From contig NZ_CP028897.1 of NCBI RefSeq assembly GCF_003072645.1, forward strand, positions 3,485,658 through 3,549,657: a stretch of DNA of 64,000 bases, written 5' to 3'. The position numbers were made by a program, and so were the translations under genes. The DNA is from Dongshaea marina. GTDB lineage: Bacteria > Pseudomonadota > Gammaproteobacteria > Enterobacterales > Aeromonadaceae. A model generated the notes under the pieces. It ran no database searches. It saw nothing but the letters and a program-made list of their open reading frames with translations, and was not told where the DNA came from. Position 1 is the first letter of the stretch, and each line of letters starts with the position of its first letter. Positions 47,993-57,868 of this stretch are shown here, piece by piece.

Positions 47993-49063
47993 TTAATAGG
48001 TTTGGAAGTACCTCTGAACCTTTTGGTAATCATGGGTTTTGGTCAGTGCCAGCATCAACAAAACCCGGGCCTTTTGCGGGTTGAGGGTGCCGGATGCAAC
48101 AAAGTGATATTTGCTGTCATTGACCTCAGCATTCAGAGTGGTCGCACCCGTTGCCACTCGTGAGGAGCGAACCACCAGCACCCCATCATGAGCAGCCTTG
48201 CTCAGGGTCTTCAGCATCTTATGATCCATGTTGCCGTTACCGACACCGGCCGAAACGATCCCCTGGTAACCGGCATCAATAAATGCCTTGGCAGCGACAG
48301 GAGAGGCATTTTCATAGTTATAGATGATCCCAACCTTAGGAAGAGTCTTGAGTCCACTGACATCAAACACCGAATTTTTGGTGTGACGACGCTCGGGAGC
48401 TCTCTGGTAATCCACCTCGCCATCATGAATCAGCCCCAGTGGCCCAAAGTTGGGTGCCACAAATGCCTGCACCCCGGTGGTGTTAAACTTGGTGACGCTG
48501 CGAGCCCCCAGAACCTTATCGTTCATCACCACCAGCACTCCCCGTCCTCGGGAGTTTTTATCGACTGCTGTCACCACCCCATCATAGAGGTTCATCGGGC
48601 CATCGGCGCTCATGGCCGTTGCCGGGCGCATCGAGCCGACCAGCACCACCGGCTTATCACTATGTACCGTCAAATCCAGGAAATAGGCGGTCTCCTCCAT
48701 GGTGTCTGTACCATGGGTGATCACCACACCATCCACATCGGGCTGAGCCAACAACTTATTGACCCGGTCGGCCAGCTTGAGCCAGATCTTGTTATTCATA
48801 TCCTGAGATCCAATATTCGAGATCTGCTCGCCACTCACCCGGGCCAGTTGTTTGATCTGAGGCACGGCCTGGATCAGCTTCTCGACTCCCAGCTGACCCG
48901 CCGTATAGTTGGTCTGGGTCGCCGAAGCCCCGGAGCCTGCGATGGTGCCTCCGGTTGCCAAAATCACAATATGGGGTTTAGTGGCGGCGAATGAGGAGGC
49001 TGTGAACAGAAGAAAAAACAGGGCTGAAAACCACAGACGAAATCCTCTACAACTTCTTTGCAT
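47993..49063 (-). CDS. ansB: Periplasmic L-asparaginase, type II
   Basis: 356 aa from the ATG at 49063 (AAGGA upstream); the frame is open 17 codons further. The signal peptide runs through LWFSALFFLLFTASSFA. Catalytic threonines lie in ATGGTIAGSG and HGTDTMEET (second Thr-Asp pair), and the substrate-binding MRPATAMSADGPMNL follows, as in EcAII. It hydrolyses asparagine to aspartate and ammonia in the periplasm. The E. coli gene is induced anaerobically by FNR and CRP; I did not find clear sites. Confidence 0.95.
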   Translation of the reverse strand: MQRSCRGFRLWFSALFFLLFTASSFAATKPHIVILATGGTIAGSGASATQTNYTAGQLGVEKLIQAVPQIKQLARVSGEQISNIGSQDMNNKIWLKLADRVNKLLAQPDVDGVVITHGTDTMEETAYFLDLTVHSDKPVVLVGSMRPATAMSADGPMNLYDGVVTAVDKNSRGRGVLVVMNDKVLGARSVTKFNTTGVQAFVAPNFGPLGLIHDGEVDYQRAPERRHTKNSVFDVSGLKTLPKVGIIYNYENASPVAAKAFIDAGYQGIVSAGVGNGNMDHKMLKTLSKAAHDGVLVVRSSRVATGATTLNAEVNDSKYHFVASGTLNPQKARVLLMLALTKTHDYQKVQRYFQTY

Positions 49064-49243
49064 AATCGATACATCCTTATTAAAGATTGTTAGTGCCCGG
49101 CTAATCTGCCTCACTCGACAACCAAATGTTGTGAGCCTGCTCCAATATCGGCGATAAACAGAAAAATATTTGCCCTGGCTGTTGGTATGGCGCTTTCACA
49201 AATGTAAGATTGCCCAGATTTTGCCCTATTCATTGAGGTTATT

Positions 49244-49855
49244 ATGATATCGGTTGCTCTCATCGACGATCATCCCATGGTCCGCTCCGGATTTGCCCAG
49301 CTACTGGAGCTTGAGCCAGATATCTCTGTGATCGCTCAGTACGCCAGTCTCAATGAAGCCAGGGCTCTCACAGAGATCGATTGTGATGTGGCGGTGCTGG
49401 ATATATCCCTGAGTGATGGAAATGGCTTATCCCTGCTCCCTCAGCTTCGCTCCCACTGTGCGGTCATCATGCTCAGTGTCCATGACAGTGCAGTGATGAT
49501 TGAGACCGCTCTGGCTCAGGGGGCAAAGGGATATCTCAGTAAGCGCTGTGGTCCGGATGAGCTGGTACAGGCCGTCCGCAGTGTCGCCTCTGGCCAGAAC
49601 TATCTTCCTCCAACTCTCGCCTGCCAACTGGCGAATCGCAGTCACCATGAGGGTGTGAGCCAGCTGACCAAGCGGGAACGTGAAATCTGTCTTAAGCTAG
49701 TCGAGGGGTTGGAAGTCAAGGCAATAGCCCTTGAGCTGGGCCTGAGCCACAAGACGGTGCATGTGCACCGTGCCAACATCCTGGAAAAGATGGCCGTCCA
49801 GAATACGGTTGAGCTTGCAAGAAAGCTGCTGAGTCACCCGCTGCCCCCATGCTAG
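49244..49855 (+). CDS. uhpA: UhpA, NarL/FixJ-type response regulator for hexose phosphates
   Basis: 203 aa. Receiver domain: VALIDDHPMVRSGFAQLL with the acidic pair, AVLDISLSDG with the phosphoacceptor Asp, and LSKRCGPDEL with the conserved Lys. The C-terminal LuxR-type HTH is QLTKREREICLKLVEG ... LSHKTVHVHRANILEKM. GAGG lies 5-6 nt before the ATG. The stop overlaps the uhpB start (ATGCTAG). It activates uhpT when extracellular glucose-6-phosphate is sensed by UhpC/UhpB. Confidence 0.92.
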   Translation: MISVALIDDHPMVRSGFAQLLELEPDISVIAQYASLNEARALTEIDCDVAVLDISLSDGNGLSLLPQLRSHCAVIMLSVHDSAVMIETALAQGAKGYLSKRCGPDELVQAVRSVASGQNYLPPTLACQLANRSHHEGVSQLTKREREICLKLVEGLEVKAIALELGLSHKTVHVHRANILEKMAVQNTVELARKLLSHPLPPC

Positions 49856-51374
49856 ACAAACTCATGACCCGCCTATACTGGGGACTTGGCTACCTGCTGC
49901 TATGTTTTTGCCTGTGGGGGATCAGTTGCCACTATATAAGCGATCCCGCTGCGGCTTTACTGCTCTTCCCCTGGGATTACTGCTGGCCATCTTGCTGAAC
50001 TCTCCATCGGGCTACCGGCCAACCATTTTGCTGGCTCACCTGCTGTGCCTGCTGGTGATCCTGGATGCTACCTCGACTCAGGATCAACTGCTGCCGCTGA
50101 CTGTAATTACAATCGGCAGTTTTGGGATCTCCCTGCTCATCGATTTAACCAGGAAAAGATATAGTAAGCCTCTGGCAATGACGGTGGCGATCCTGCTCCA
50201 ATCTCTGGTGAGCTGGCTGGTGTGGAGCTTTTTCAATCCGGGCTCCCTGCTGACTGAAAATCTTCTCAGCCTGATTGCCCCGGCAACATCCGCGACCCTG
50301 TTGCTTCCTCTGGTCTACCTGATCCAGCTTTACCTGACCACCCAGAAATGGCACCCCAAACGACCCACTTCAGCTCAGCCTGAGCTGAGATTAAACCCAA
50401 GGCATCTGCTGCTGTTCACCGCTCTGTTCGTACTTAATATCTGCTGCCAACTGCTACTGCCGGAACACCTGGAAAGGCTACGCCTCATCATCATGATGGC
50501 ACCGCTGATCTTTTTGGCGTTTCGTTTTGGCTGGCAGGGAGCCAGTGTGATTGGTCTGCTCAATGCGGTGGTTCTCTCGATTAGTGAGCACTACTCGAGC
50601 CTGCCCCTGAGCTCAACCGATATTCTGCTCGCCATGCTGGTTCAGTCTCTGATGGGATTGGGGATCGGTTTTGGGATCTCCTGTCAGCGCACCCTGACTC
50701 ACAAGCTCTGGCAAACCAATCAGGCTCTTGAAGAGGAGCTTGGTCGCAACCAGCGCCTGACCTCCCAGCTGATCCATAGTGAGGAGGCGGTTCGTCATGA
50801 AATAGCCCGTGAACTCCATGATGAGATCGGACAAAACATTACCGCAATCCGTACCCAAGCCATGATCATGGAGCGCTCCAATCCCCCCGCGGCCATCGCG
50901 GCATCTTTGGGGCAACTTCAGGAGACGGCACTTGGGATCTATGACTGTACTCATCAGCTACTGTATAAACTGCGCCCACAGATCCTGGATGAGCTGGGGT
51001 TAAAGCCCGCAGTGGAGCAGCTATTCAACAGGTTAGGTCTGAACCAGCTTGGAATCGAAATCCAGCTCGACTGGCAGCTTCAGCCACAACGACTGAGCAA
51101 AACCCAGGAGATCACTGTGTATCGCATCATCCAGGAAGCCCTGAATAACAGTGTTAAATATGCAAGTCCCGCCTGGATCAAGATCCATCTCCACCAGCAG
51201 CAACAGCAATTAAGGCTCGCAATCTGTGATGATGGGCCAGGTATAGACCTTCAGCAAGCGACGGCAGGCCGAGGTCTGCAGGGGATCCGTGAGCGACTCG
51301 AGGCCTTAGGTGGCAGCCTCAGCATAGAAAACTCACGGGGCACCCAGCTGTTTGTCAGGCTCCCCCTGGACTGA
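49849..51374 (+). pseudogene. uhpB: UhpB membrane histidine kinase, split by a -1 frameshift
   Basis: The ATG at 49849 overlaps the uhpA stop, the normal operon arrangement. The first 40 codons (CLWGISCHYISDP, LLLFP) align with E. coli UhpB, then the frame runs into a stop. The -1 frame continues the alignment from LGLLLAILLNSPSGYRP. The switch lies at the four-C run 49968-49971; one extra C restores ~508 aa. Downstream are seven to eight helices, the H-box AREL-HDEIGQ and the ATPase motifs ALNNSVKYA and DDGPGI with GLQGIRERL. Probably a working gene with a sequence error. Confidence 0.85.
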
Positions 51375-51383
51375 TCAGGAGTA

Positions 51384-52733
51384 ATGATGTTCCATTTTCT
51401 AAAGGCCCCGCCCACGCTTCCAGTCAACAGGGATCCAGAGCAGATCCGTGAGAGCTACCGTTACTGGCGAATTCACCTGATGCTTGGGATGTATCTGGGT
51501 TATGGCATCTTTTACTTTAGCCGCAAGAGCTTCAATTATGCCCTGCCTGCGATGCTTACCGATCTCAACCTCAGCACCTCAGATGCGGGGCTTATCGGCA
51601 CCCTTTTCTATATCTGCTATGGATTGTCTAAGTTTTGTAGCGGCATCGTCAGCGATCGAGCCAACCCCCGCTACTTCATGGGCCTTGGGCTCATCGCCAC
51701 CGGAGTCATCAATATACTATTTGGCCTGAGCAGCTCACTGGTCGCCTTTGCCCTGCTGTGGACCGCGAATGCCTTTTTCCAGGGATGGGGCTGGCCTCCC
51801 TGCTCAAAACTACTCTCCACCTGGTATTCGCGCTCGGAGCGTGGATTTTGGTGGGCGGTATGGAACACAGCACACAACACCGGCGGTGCCCTGATCCCCT
51901 TGCTGGTCGGTTTCTTAGTGCTGCACTATAGCTGGCGCATCGGCATGATAGTGCCCGGGGTTATCGCGATCCTGGTTGGGTTATTTCTCTGCTGGCGACT
52001 GAGGGATCGTCCCCAAAGTATGGGGCTGCCGAGCATTGGTCAGTGGCGTAACGATCCCATGGAGCAGGCCCATGAGGCAATTGGTCGGGGGCTGAGTCAA
52101 AGGCAGATCCTCAAGACCTATGTGCTGGGGAACAAATATATCTGGCTGCTGGCGGCGAGCTATATCATGGTGTACCTGGTGCGAACCGCCATCAATGATT
52201 GGGGCAACCTGTACCTGACCGAGCAAAAAGGCTACAACCTGCTGCAGGCCAACTCGGCTCTGAGCCTGTTTGAGGTCGGTGGATTTGTGGGTTCACTGAT
52301 TGCCGGCTGGGGCTCGGATCGTTTTTTTGCAGGAAACCGCTCGCCGATGAATGTCCTGTTTGCGATAGGGATCCTGGTGGCTGTCGGTGCTTTATGGTTG
52401 ATGCCGGTCGCCGGTTACCTGCTCCAGGCCTGCTGCTTTTTTATTGTCGGCTTCTTCGTCTTTGGCCCACAGATGCTGATCGGTATGGCCGCCGCTGAAT
52501 ACTCCCATAAGGATGCAGCGGGCGCCGCCACCGGATTTATCGGCCTGTTTGGTTACCTGGGCGCAGCCCTGTCGGGTTACCCCCTAGCCCTGGTCATGAG
52601 TAGCTGGGGCTGGGATGGATACTTTAGCGTGATCGCTATCGCTGCCGGAGTCACGGGATTACTGCTTTTGCCATTTATTCAAAGTCAAAAGTATCAAAAT
52701 CCAGATCAATGTCAGAGCACTCCATCCCTATAA
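51384..52733 (+). CDS. uhpC: UhpC, sensor of external hexose phosphate (MFS-type)
   Basis: 449 aa, twelve helices, organophosphate/phosphate antiporter family. YGIFYFSRKSFNYALP and CSKLLSTWYSRSERG, then VWNTAHNTGGALIP, match E. coli UhpC. UhpC binds glucose-6-phosphate and signals to UhpB. AGGAGTA directly precedes the two adjacent ATGs. It starts 10 bp after uhpB, giving an uhpABC operon. The C-terminal tail is short. Confidence 0.92.
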   Translation: MMFHFLKAPPTLPVNRDPEQIRESYRYWRIHLMLGMYLGYGIFYFSRKSFNYALPAMLTDLNLSTSDAGLIGTLFYICYGLSKFCSGIVSDRANPRYFMGLGLIATGVINILFGLSSSLVAFALLWTANAFFQGWGWPPCSKLLSTWYSRSERGFWWAVWNTAHNTGGALIPLLVGFLVLHYSWRIGMIVPGVIAILVGLFLCWRLRDRPQSMGLPSIGQWRNDPMEQAHEAIGRGLSQRQILKTYVLGNKYIWLLAASYIMVYLVRTAINDWGNLYLTEQKGYNLLQANSALSLFEVGGFVGSLIAGWGSDRFFAGNRSPMNVLFAIGILVAVGALWLMPVAGYLLQACCFFIVGFFVFGPQMLIGMAAAEYSHKDAAGAATGFIGLFGYLGAALSGYPLALVMSSWGWDGYFSVIAIAAGVTGLLLLPFIQSQKYQNPDQCQSTPSL

Positions 52734-52817
52734 CCCGGTTTTGGTGAATCGGCTCCATGTGAGCTAAAGCACAGTTTCAGTATCAACACCGAGAATAACA
52801 GGGGTCATCCGGCAAAC

Positions 52818-52860
52818 TAGGAATATCTCTGATGCGCCATGAAGCAAGGATCTTCTAGGA
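52818..52860 (+). promoter_or_regulatory. Paired TAGGA motifs upstream of the inserted exported-protein gene
   Basis: CTAGGAAT at 52817-52824 and CTAGGATA at 52855-52862. The same TAGGA core recurs three times upstream of uhpT (53695-53721). These are candidate half-sites for a NarL/FixJ-type regulator such as UhpA. Confidence 0.35.
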
Positions 52861-52891
52861 TAAAACTCCCAACGGACAGGAGATCCTACAT

Positions 52892-53619
52892 ATGAAACAA
52901 TTGTTCCCAAAGCTCATAATTTTAGCTTTGAGCTTGATGAGTCTGAATGCCTGGTCAGCTACCCCTACAGCCCCCTCACCCAACAACAACTGAGCCAGGC
53001 TATTGAACAGCGGCTGACTGCCCAGCTGGGCGATCCAAAAGTAGCCAAACAGCTGAGTCAGTTTTTGATGCAAGAAGCCCTCACTTGGAAGGCTCCTACC
53101 CTGCCCGTAGAAAAAGCCGATACTATTCTCGCCTTTGCCTTTGGTAATCGCCTGGCTAAAAATGGCAATCAACTCCCGGGTAAAATGAATCAAAATCTGG
53201 CAGATCTGGTGGTTCGTCTTTACCAAAAAACCAACAAAACCGTCTATGCACAATGGGAGATAGCCCAGGCGATTGGTCAGCGGATCCCCAAAGACAAACT
53301 GATCGCCATCTATCCAAAGCTTGATCATGGAAAGCTCATCTATCTCAGTACCCATGGGGTCGCTCAGGAGGTTACTCGAAAAGCGCACGGCGCAAAAAAT
53401 ATGGGAAAGACCCTCATTGTTGCCTATGCCGAACATAGCCTCAGGGCCGTAGAGACTGCGAAAAATCTCGGCATTGATGCTTATGCCCCCGCAGGGGTTG
53501 CACTTCCGAGTGACTATGACACCAAATCAGGTCAGCCATGGACTCGCGATCGCCTGACCTTTGCATTGTATGAGATCGGGACCCGGGCCGAGATTCAGAG
53601 TAAAGCACTTCAGCAATAA
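52892..53619 (+). pseudogene. Exported DUF218-like protein, split by a -1 frameshift, between uhpC and uhpT
   Basis: AGGAG lies 9 nt before the ATG at 52892, which opens a signal peptide (KQLFPKLIILALSLMSLNAWSA). The frame then stops at NNN. The -1 frame continues at once with YSPLTQQQLSQAIEQRL and runs to 53619. The switch lies at the four-C run 52962-52965, or the five-C run a few bases later. The mature part has a Rossmann-like order, including AFGNRLAKNG, VVRLYQKTNKTVYAQWE, LIVAYAEHSLRAVETAKNLGI and a final TRDRLTFALYE, similar to DUF218/YdcF proteins. Function unknown; its position suggests hexose-phosphate induction. Confidence 0.7.
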
Positions 53620-53624
53620 CCCCC

Positions 53625-53647
53625 GATGGCGCCAGGGCGGCGCCATC
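53625..53647 (+). terminator. Hairpin after the exported-protein gene
   Basis: GATGGCGCC/GGCGCCATC perfect 9-bp arms around a 5-nt loop, 6 bp past the stop. No T tract. Confidence 0.45.
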
Positions 53648-53694
53648 TCTACACTGTGATCTACTGCACAACTTACTGATTACCTGGGCCATAT

Positions 53695-53721
53695 TAGGAC
53701 TTTTTCCTAGTTCATTTAGGA
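53695..53721 (+). promoter_or_regulatory. TAGGA/TCCTA array upstream of uhpT
   Basis: TAGGA at 53695-53699, TCCTA at 53705-53709 and TAGGA at 53717-53721. The last two form a TTCCTA-N7-TAGGAA palindrome. They lie about 105-130 bp before the uhpT start, a plausible activator position. Confidence 0.4.
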
Positions 53722-53825
53722 ATCTATCCGATCCTTAAACCGCCCCGCTCACATAGCATCAACTCAATCCCGGTTTGGTCTCATCTCATTGGAGATGGCC
53801 ACGTATGATCGCTATGGAAACCAAG

Positions 53826-55220
53826 ATGCTAAAACTACTCAATCAGGTGCGAAAGCCCACCCTGGATCTCCCTGTCGAAGTTCGTCGCAAGATGTGGTTT
53901 AAACCCTTCCTGCAATCCTATCTGGTGGTATTTCTCTGCTATATGGCGATGTACTTTGTACGCAAGAATTTCAACATCGCCCAGGTCGATATGATCAACA
54001 GCTACGGACTATCGATGACAGATCTCGGGCTGATTGGGCTCGGCTTTTCCATCACCTACGGCATCGGAAAAACCGCGGTGAACTACTATGCGGACGGTAA
54101 AAACAGCAAGCAGTTTTTACCATTCATGCTGATCCTCTCCGGCATTGCGATGATCGGCTTTAGCATCGCCATGGGTGGTGGAATGGTCAACCTTATTTTC
54201 ATGATAGGTTTCTACTCCCTGAGTGGCCTGTTCCAGAGTGCCGGTGGCTCCAACAGTTACTCCACCATCACCAAGTGGACGCCTAAAAATAAGCGGGGCA
54301 CCTGCCTTGGGCTGTGGAACATGTCTCACAACATCGGAGGCGCAGGAGCCGCCGCCGTCGCCCTGTTTGGTGCCAACTACCTGTTTAATGGCCATGTGAT
54401 CGGTATGTTTATCTTTCCCTCGATCATCGCTTTGATCATCGGCTTCGTCGGCCTTCGCTACGGAAGTGACTCTCCCGAGGCCTACGGCTTGGGTAAGGTT
54501 GAAGAGCTGTTTGATGAAACCCTCAGTGATGAGGATGTCAAAGCCGAAGAGGATCAAATGACCAAGTGGCAGATCTTCGTTGAGTTCGTCCTCAAGAACA
54601 AGGTGATCTGGCTGCTGTGCTTTGCCAACATCTTCCTGTATGTGGTGCGGATCGGTATCGATCAGTGGTCTACCGTCTATGCCTATCAGGAGCTGGGCCT
54701 GTCGAAGGATATTGCGATCCAGGGATTCACCCTGTTTGAGGTCGGGGCCCTGGTCGGCACCCTGATGTGGGGCTACCTCTCGGATCTGGCCAATGGTCGT
54801 CGTGGCCTGATGGCTTGTATCTCCCTTGGGCTGATTATCGTCATGCTCTCTGTCTATCAGCATGCTACCAATGAGTTCACCTACCTGGGCTCTCTGTTTG
54901 CCTTAGGCTTTCTGGTGTTTGGCCCCCAGCTTCTGATCGGGGTTGCCGCCGTCGGTTTTGTGCCTAAAAAGGCGATCAGTGTCGCCGATGGGATCAAGGG
55001 AACCTTCGCCTACCTGATTGGTGACAGCTTTGCCAAGCTGGGCCTAGGGATGATTGCCGATGGCACCCCCATTTTTGGTCTCACCGGCTGGCAGGGCACC
55101 TTCGCTGCCCTGGATACGGCCGCCATGGTCTGTATTTCCCTGATGGCCTGTGTGGCAATCGCCGAAGAGAAGAAGATCCGTAAGGCCAAGAAGGCCCTAC
55201 TGACAACCGCAACCGCGTAA
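53826..55220 (+). CDS. uhpT: UhpT, hexose-6-phosphate:phosphate antiporter
   Basis: 464 aa from the ATG at 53826 ([16 protein letters not shown]), the start that matches E. coli UhpT. A further ATG at 53805 has GGAG about 10 nt upstream and would add 7 residues. Nearly every segment aligns with the E. coli protein, including [61 protein letters not shown] and [17 protein letters not shown]. It exchanges external glucose-6-phosphate for internal phosphate in the inner membrane. It is separated from uhpC by the exported DUF218-like gene. Confidence 0.95.
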   Translation: MLKLLNQVRKPTLDLPVEVRRKMWFKPFLQSYLVVFLCYMAMYFVRKNFNIAQVDMINSYGLSMTDLGLIGLGFSITYGIGKTAVNYYADGKNSKQFLPFMLILSGIAMIGFSIAMGGGMVNLIFMIGFYSLSGLFQSAGGSNSYSTITKWTPKNKRGTCLGLWNMSHNIGGAGAAAVALFGANYLFNGHVIGMFIFPSIIALIIGFVGLRYGSDSPEAYGLGKVEELFDETLSDEDVKAEEDQMTKWQIFVEFVLKNKVIWLLCFANIFLYVVRIGIDQWSTVYAYQELGLSKDIAIQGFTLFEVGALVGTLMWGYLSDLANGRRGLMACISLGLIIVMLSVYQHATNEFTYLGSLFALGFLVFGPQLLIGVAAVGFVPKKAISVADGIKGTFAYLIGDSFAKLGLGMIADGTPIFGLTGWQGTFAALDTAAMVCISLMACVAIAEEKKIRKAKKALLTTATA

Positions 55221-55242
55221 CTCTGGCACGCATGACAAGGAG

Positions 55243-55264
55243 GGAGCAGAGGTCTGTCTGCTCC
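55243..55264 (+). terminator. Hairpin between uhpT and the phosphomannomutase gene
   Basis: GGAGCAGA/TCTGCTCC perfect 8-bp arms with a 6-nt loop, 23 bp after uhpT. No T tract. It overlaps the only AAGGAGG-like sequence ahead of the next gene. Confidence 0.4.
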
Positions 55265-55274
55265 ATAACCACAG

Positions 55275-56669
55275 ATGGCAAAACCCTTACACTGTTTTAA
55301 CCCCAATGATATTCGGGGACGACTTGGAGATGAACTCAATCCGGAGCTCGCCTATCGTATTGGTGTCGCCTACACCAACACGATTCGCCCCTCCCGGGTC
55401 GTGGTTGGAGGGGATGCACGGCTGAGCAGCGAGCCCCTCAAGATGGCGCTGACCCGGGGACTACTGGATCAGGGAGTCGACGTGCTGGATATCGGCCTGT
55501 CAGGAAGTGAAGAGATCTACTTTGCAACCAGTCACTTAGGACTCGACGGTGGAATTGAGATCACCGCAAGCCATAACCCCATCGAGTATAACGGTATGAA
55601 GCTGGTCCGGGAGGGTGCTCGCCCCATCAGTCGCAACAGCGGTCTTCTGAAAATTCAACACTGGGCCGAGCTGGATAATCCACCGCCCGCAAATCAAAAA
55701 AAGCGGGGACACTACCAGAAGATCTCGGTAATAGATGAGTATATTCAGAAACTTCTGAGCTTTATCCAGCCGCAAAACCTCCGCCCCCTGAAGCTGGTGA
55801 TCAACAGCGGCAACGGTGCTGCCGGTCATGTGATTGATGCGCTGGAGCGTGCTTTTAAGAGGCTTAATGTTCCTGTTCACTTTATCAAGCTCAATCATCA
55901 CCCGGATGGACACTTTCCAAATGGGATCCCCAACCCGCTGCTTGTGGAAAATCAGCTTGAAACAGCCCAGGCAGTGCGAACGCACCGGGCCGATATGGGA
56001 GTCGCCTTTGATGGTGACTTTGACCGCTGCTTTCTATTTGATGAAAAGGGAGAGTTTATTGAGGGCTACTACCTTGTTGGGCTATTGGCTGAGCTGTTTC
56101 TTGAGCGGCATCCTGGCAGCACCATCATCCATGATCCCCGTCTGATCTGGAATACACAAGATGTTGCACACAGATGCGGTGGCAAAGCTGTGATGAGCCG
56201 CACCGGGCATGCTTTTATCAAGGAAAAGATGCGCCAGGAGAATGCGATTTATGGCGGAGAGATGAGTGCTCACCACTATTTTCGCGATTTTTACTACTGT
56301 GATTCAGGCATGATCCCCTGGCTGATGATCGCCGAGCTCATCTCACTGCGCCGCCAACCCCTGAGTGAACTACTATCCCGGCAGATAACATCCTACCCGG
56401 TCTCAGGTGAGATCAACCAAAGACTTCACGATTCCCGTGCCGCGATGGAGAACATTATAAAGAACTACCAGCCCCAGGCCCTGAGTCTTAAGCAAACCGA
56501 CGGGATCACTGCAGAGTTTAGCGATTGGCGATTTAACTTAAGAGTTTCTAATACCGAACCTCTGGTACGACTCAATGTAGAAACCCGATCCGATCCAGCT
56601 TTGCTCAAACACAAAACCCGCGAGATCATGGAGTTACTTGAGCAAAGTGAGATCCAGGCCGTTGTGTAA
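55275..56669 (+). CDS. manB: Phosphomannomutase/phosphoglucomutase (ManB/CpsG type)
   Basis: 464 aa alpha-D-phosphohexomutase. It interconverts mannose-6-phosphate and mannose-1-phosphate (or the glucose pair) for sugar-nucleotide synthesis. The four active-site loops are present: the phosphoserine in [14 protein letters not shown], the Mg2+ loop DGDFDRC, the sugar loop GEMSAHHYF and the phosphate loop [14 protein letters not shown]. No good Shine-Dalgarno lies directly before the ATG. It follows uhpT by 54 bp, so the imported hexose phosphate may feed it. The symbol is by domain resemblance. Confidence 0.85.
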   Translation: MAKPLHCFNPNDIRGRLGDELNPELAYRIGVAYTNTIRPSRVVVGGDARLSSEPLKMALTRGLLDQGVDVLDIGLSGSEEIYFATSHLGLDGGIEITASHNPIEYNGMKLVREGARPISRNSGLLKIQHWAELDNPPPANQKKRGHYQKISVIDEYIQKLLSFIQPQNLRPLKLVINSGNGAAGHVIDALERAFKRLNVPVHFIKLNHHPDGHFPNGIPNPLLVENQLETAQAVRTHRADMGVAFDGDFDRCFLFDEKGEFIEGYYLVGLLAELFLERHPGSTIIHDPRLIWNTQDVAHRCGGKAVMSRTGHAFIKEKMRQENAIYGGEMSAHHYFRDFYYCDSGMIPWLMIAELISLRRQPLSELLSRQITSYPVSGEINQRLHDSRAAMENIIKNYQPQALSLKQTDGITAEFSDWRFNLRVSNTEPLVRLNVETRSDPALLKHKTREIMELLEQSEIQAVV

Positions 56670-56745
56670 ATCATCCTTCTGCGGCAGGCTGGATGCAGTT
56701 TTATGAACCCCAAACACGCTGAATCAACAAACAGGGACGTATGAC

Positions 56746-57831
56746 GTGAAACTAACATCTAAGGTTCTTTTATTGGGACTTGCCGGATTAGCCACCCAGG
56801 CATGGGCCGCCCATACAGACTACGAAGATAAACCGGTCACCTTTGAAAGCTGCGCCCGGATGACACAGCAGCAACAAGCTCTGCAATGCTATCTGGATTA
56901 TGCGGTGAGTCATCACTACTTCTATAACAGCAATGGACAAAATGATAAAAAGCCGGTGCTTGAGGGCTTCAAACGAGCCCATCAACTGGCCCCGGGTGAT
57001 ATCAACATCGCCAACTCCTATGCCTATGCACACTTTTATATCGGCGATCTCAAGGGGGCGATCCGCCAGTTTGAAGCCAACTATAAAAAGTTCGGAGACT
57101 TTCAGTCTGGATTCCCTGCCGCCATGTATCTGCGGGCATCCGGCCATGAGAAACAGGCCCAACCTATTTTCGACTCCCTGTTAAAAAACTACCCAGAGCA
57201 GACCCGCAAGATGATGCAGGTACTGGGTGATGCCGATCAGATCTTAAAAGATCCGGCACTCATCCGCTTTAAAATCCCTGAGGTGAAGGAGCCCGGCCGT
57301 TTTCATGCCATTGTTGTGCTTGGATACCAACTCGACCCTAAGGGGCTGGCTCGCCCCGAGCTCACAGGGATCATGGCCCAGGCCCTGAAGGTAGCTCAAC
57401 ATTATCCGGACTCAAAGCTTATCGTGACCGGTGGCGTCCCTCGTAACGGACGCACCGAGGCACAGGTGATGAAGGAGTACTTTGTGGCCCATGGTATCGC
57501 ACCATCACGGGTGATCCCGGAGGAGCTTGCAATCGACACGGTGCAAAACGCCATCTACAGCGCTGCCATCCTCAAAAACTGGAACATCAAGGAGGTGACG
57601 ATTGTAACCCGGGCCGGACATATTCGCCGCGGTAGCGCCCTGCTGGAGCAGGCAGCCGATAATGCCGTACCCTGGAATATCGCCATCAACTCAATCGCCT
57701 GGAAAGATCTTAACTTTAAAACCGAGCAGCAGGCTAAACAGATCCTGACCCGGGGTGAAGCCGGTTACATAGATACCTACCGGGATGTGTACCGGATCTA
57801 CTATCAGGCATTTCCCGGATTTATTCGCTAA
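56746..57831 (+). CDS. Exported protein with TPR-like region and DUF218 (YdcF-type) domain
   Basis: 361 aa with a GTG start at 56746 (AGGG upstream). The signal peptide KLTSKVLLLGLAGLATQAWA ends near residue 22. Residues ~60-170 look like tetratricopeptide helices (GFKRAHQLAPGDINIANSYAYAHFYIGDLKGA, split). The C-terminal DUF218 domain starts at AIVVLGYQLDPKG, then LIVTGGVPRNGRTEAQVMKEYF, DTVQNAIYSA and VTRAGHIRRGSALLE. SanA/ElyC-like members act in envelope maintenance; the reaction is unknown. Confidence 0.85.
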   Translation: MKLTSKVLLLGLAGLATQAWAAHTDYEDKPVTFESCARMTQQQQALQCYLDYAVSHHYFYNSNGQNDKKPVLEGFKRAHQLAPGDINIANSYAYAHFYIGDLKGAIRQFEANYKKFGDFQSGFPAAMYLRASGHEKQAQPIFDSLLKNYPEQTRKMMQVLGDADQILKDPALIRFKIPEVKEPGRFHAIVVLGYQLDPKGLARPELTGIMAQALKVAQHYPDSKLIVTGGVPRNGRTEAQVMKEYFVAHGIAPSRVIPEELAIDTVQNAIYSAAILKNWNIKEVTIVTRAGHIRRGSALLEQAADNAVPWNIAINSIAWKDLNFKTEQQAKQILTRGEAGYIDTYRDVYRIYYQAFPGFIR

Positions 57832-57841
57832 AAGCCACTGT

Positions 57842-57868
57842 CGGGGAGAGAGCCTGTCTCTTTCCCCG
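57842..57868. terminator. Hairpin between convergent DUF218 and SDR genes
   Basis: CGGGGAGAGAG/CTCTTTCCCCG arms (one wobble) around a 5-nt loop, filling the short gap between two convergent stops. Confidence 0.55.

Noticed and set aside
49902-51374. uhpB starting at 49902 with MFLPVGDQLP
   Set aside because: The upstream frame from 49849 carries the family-like N-terminus (CLWGISCHYISDP) and the normal overlap with uhpA, so the internal start is an artefact of the frameshift.
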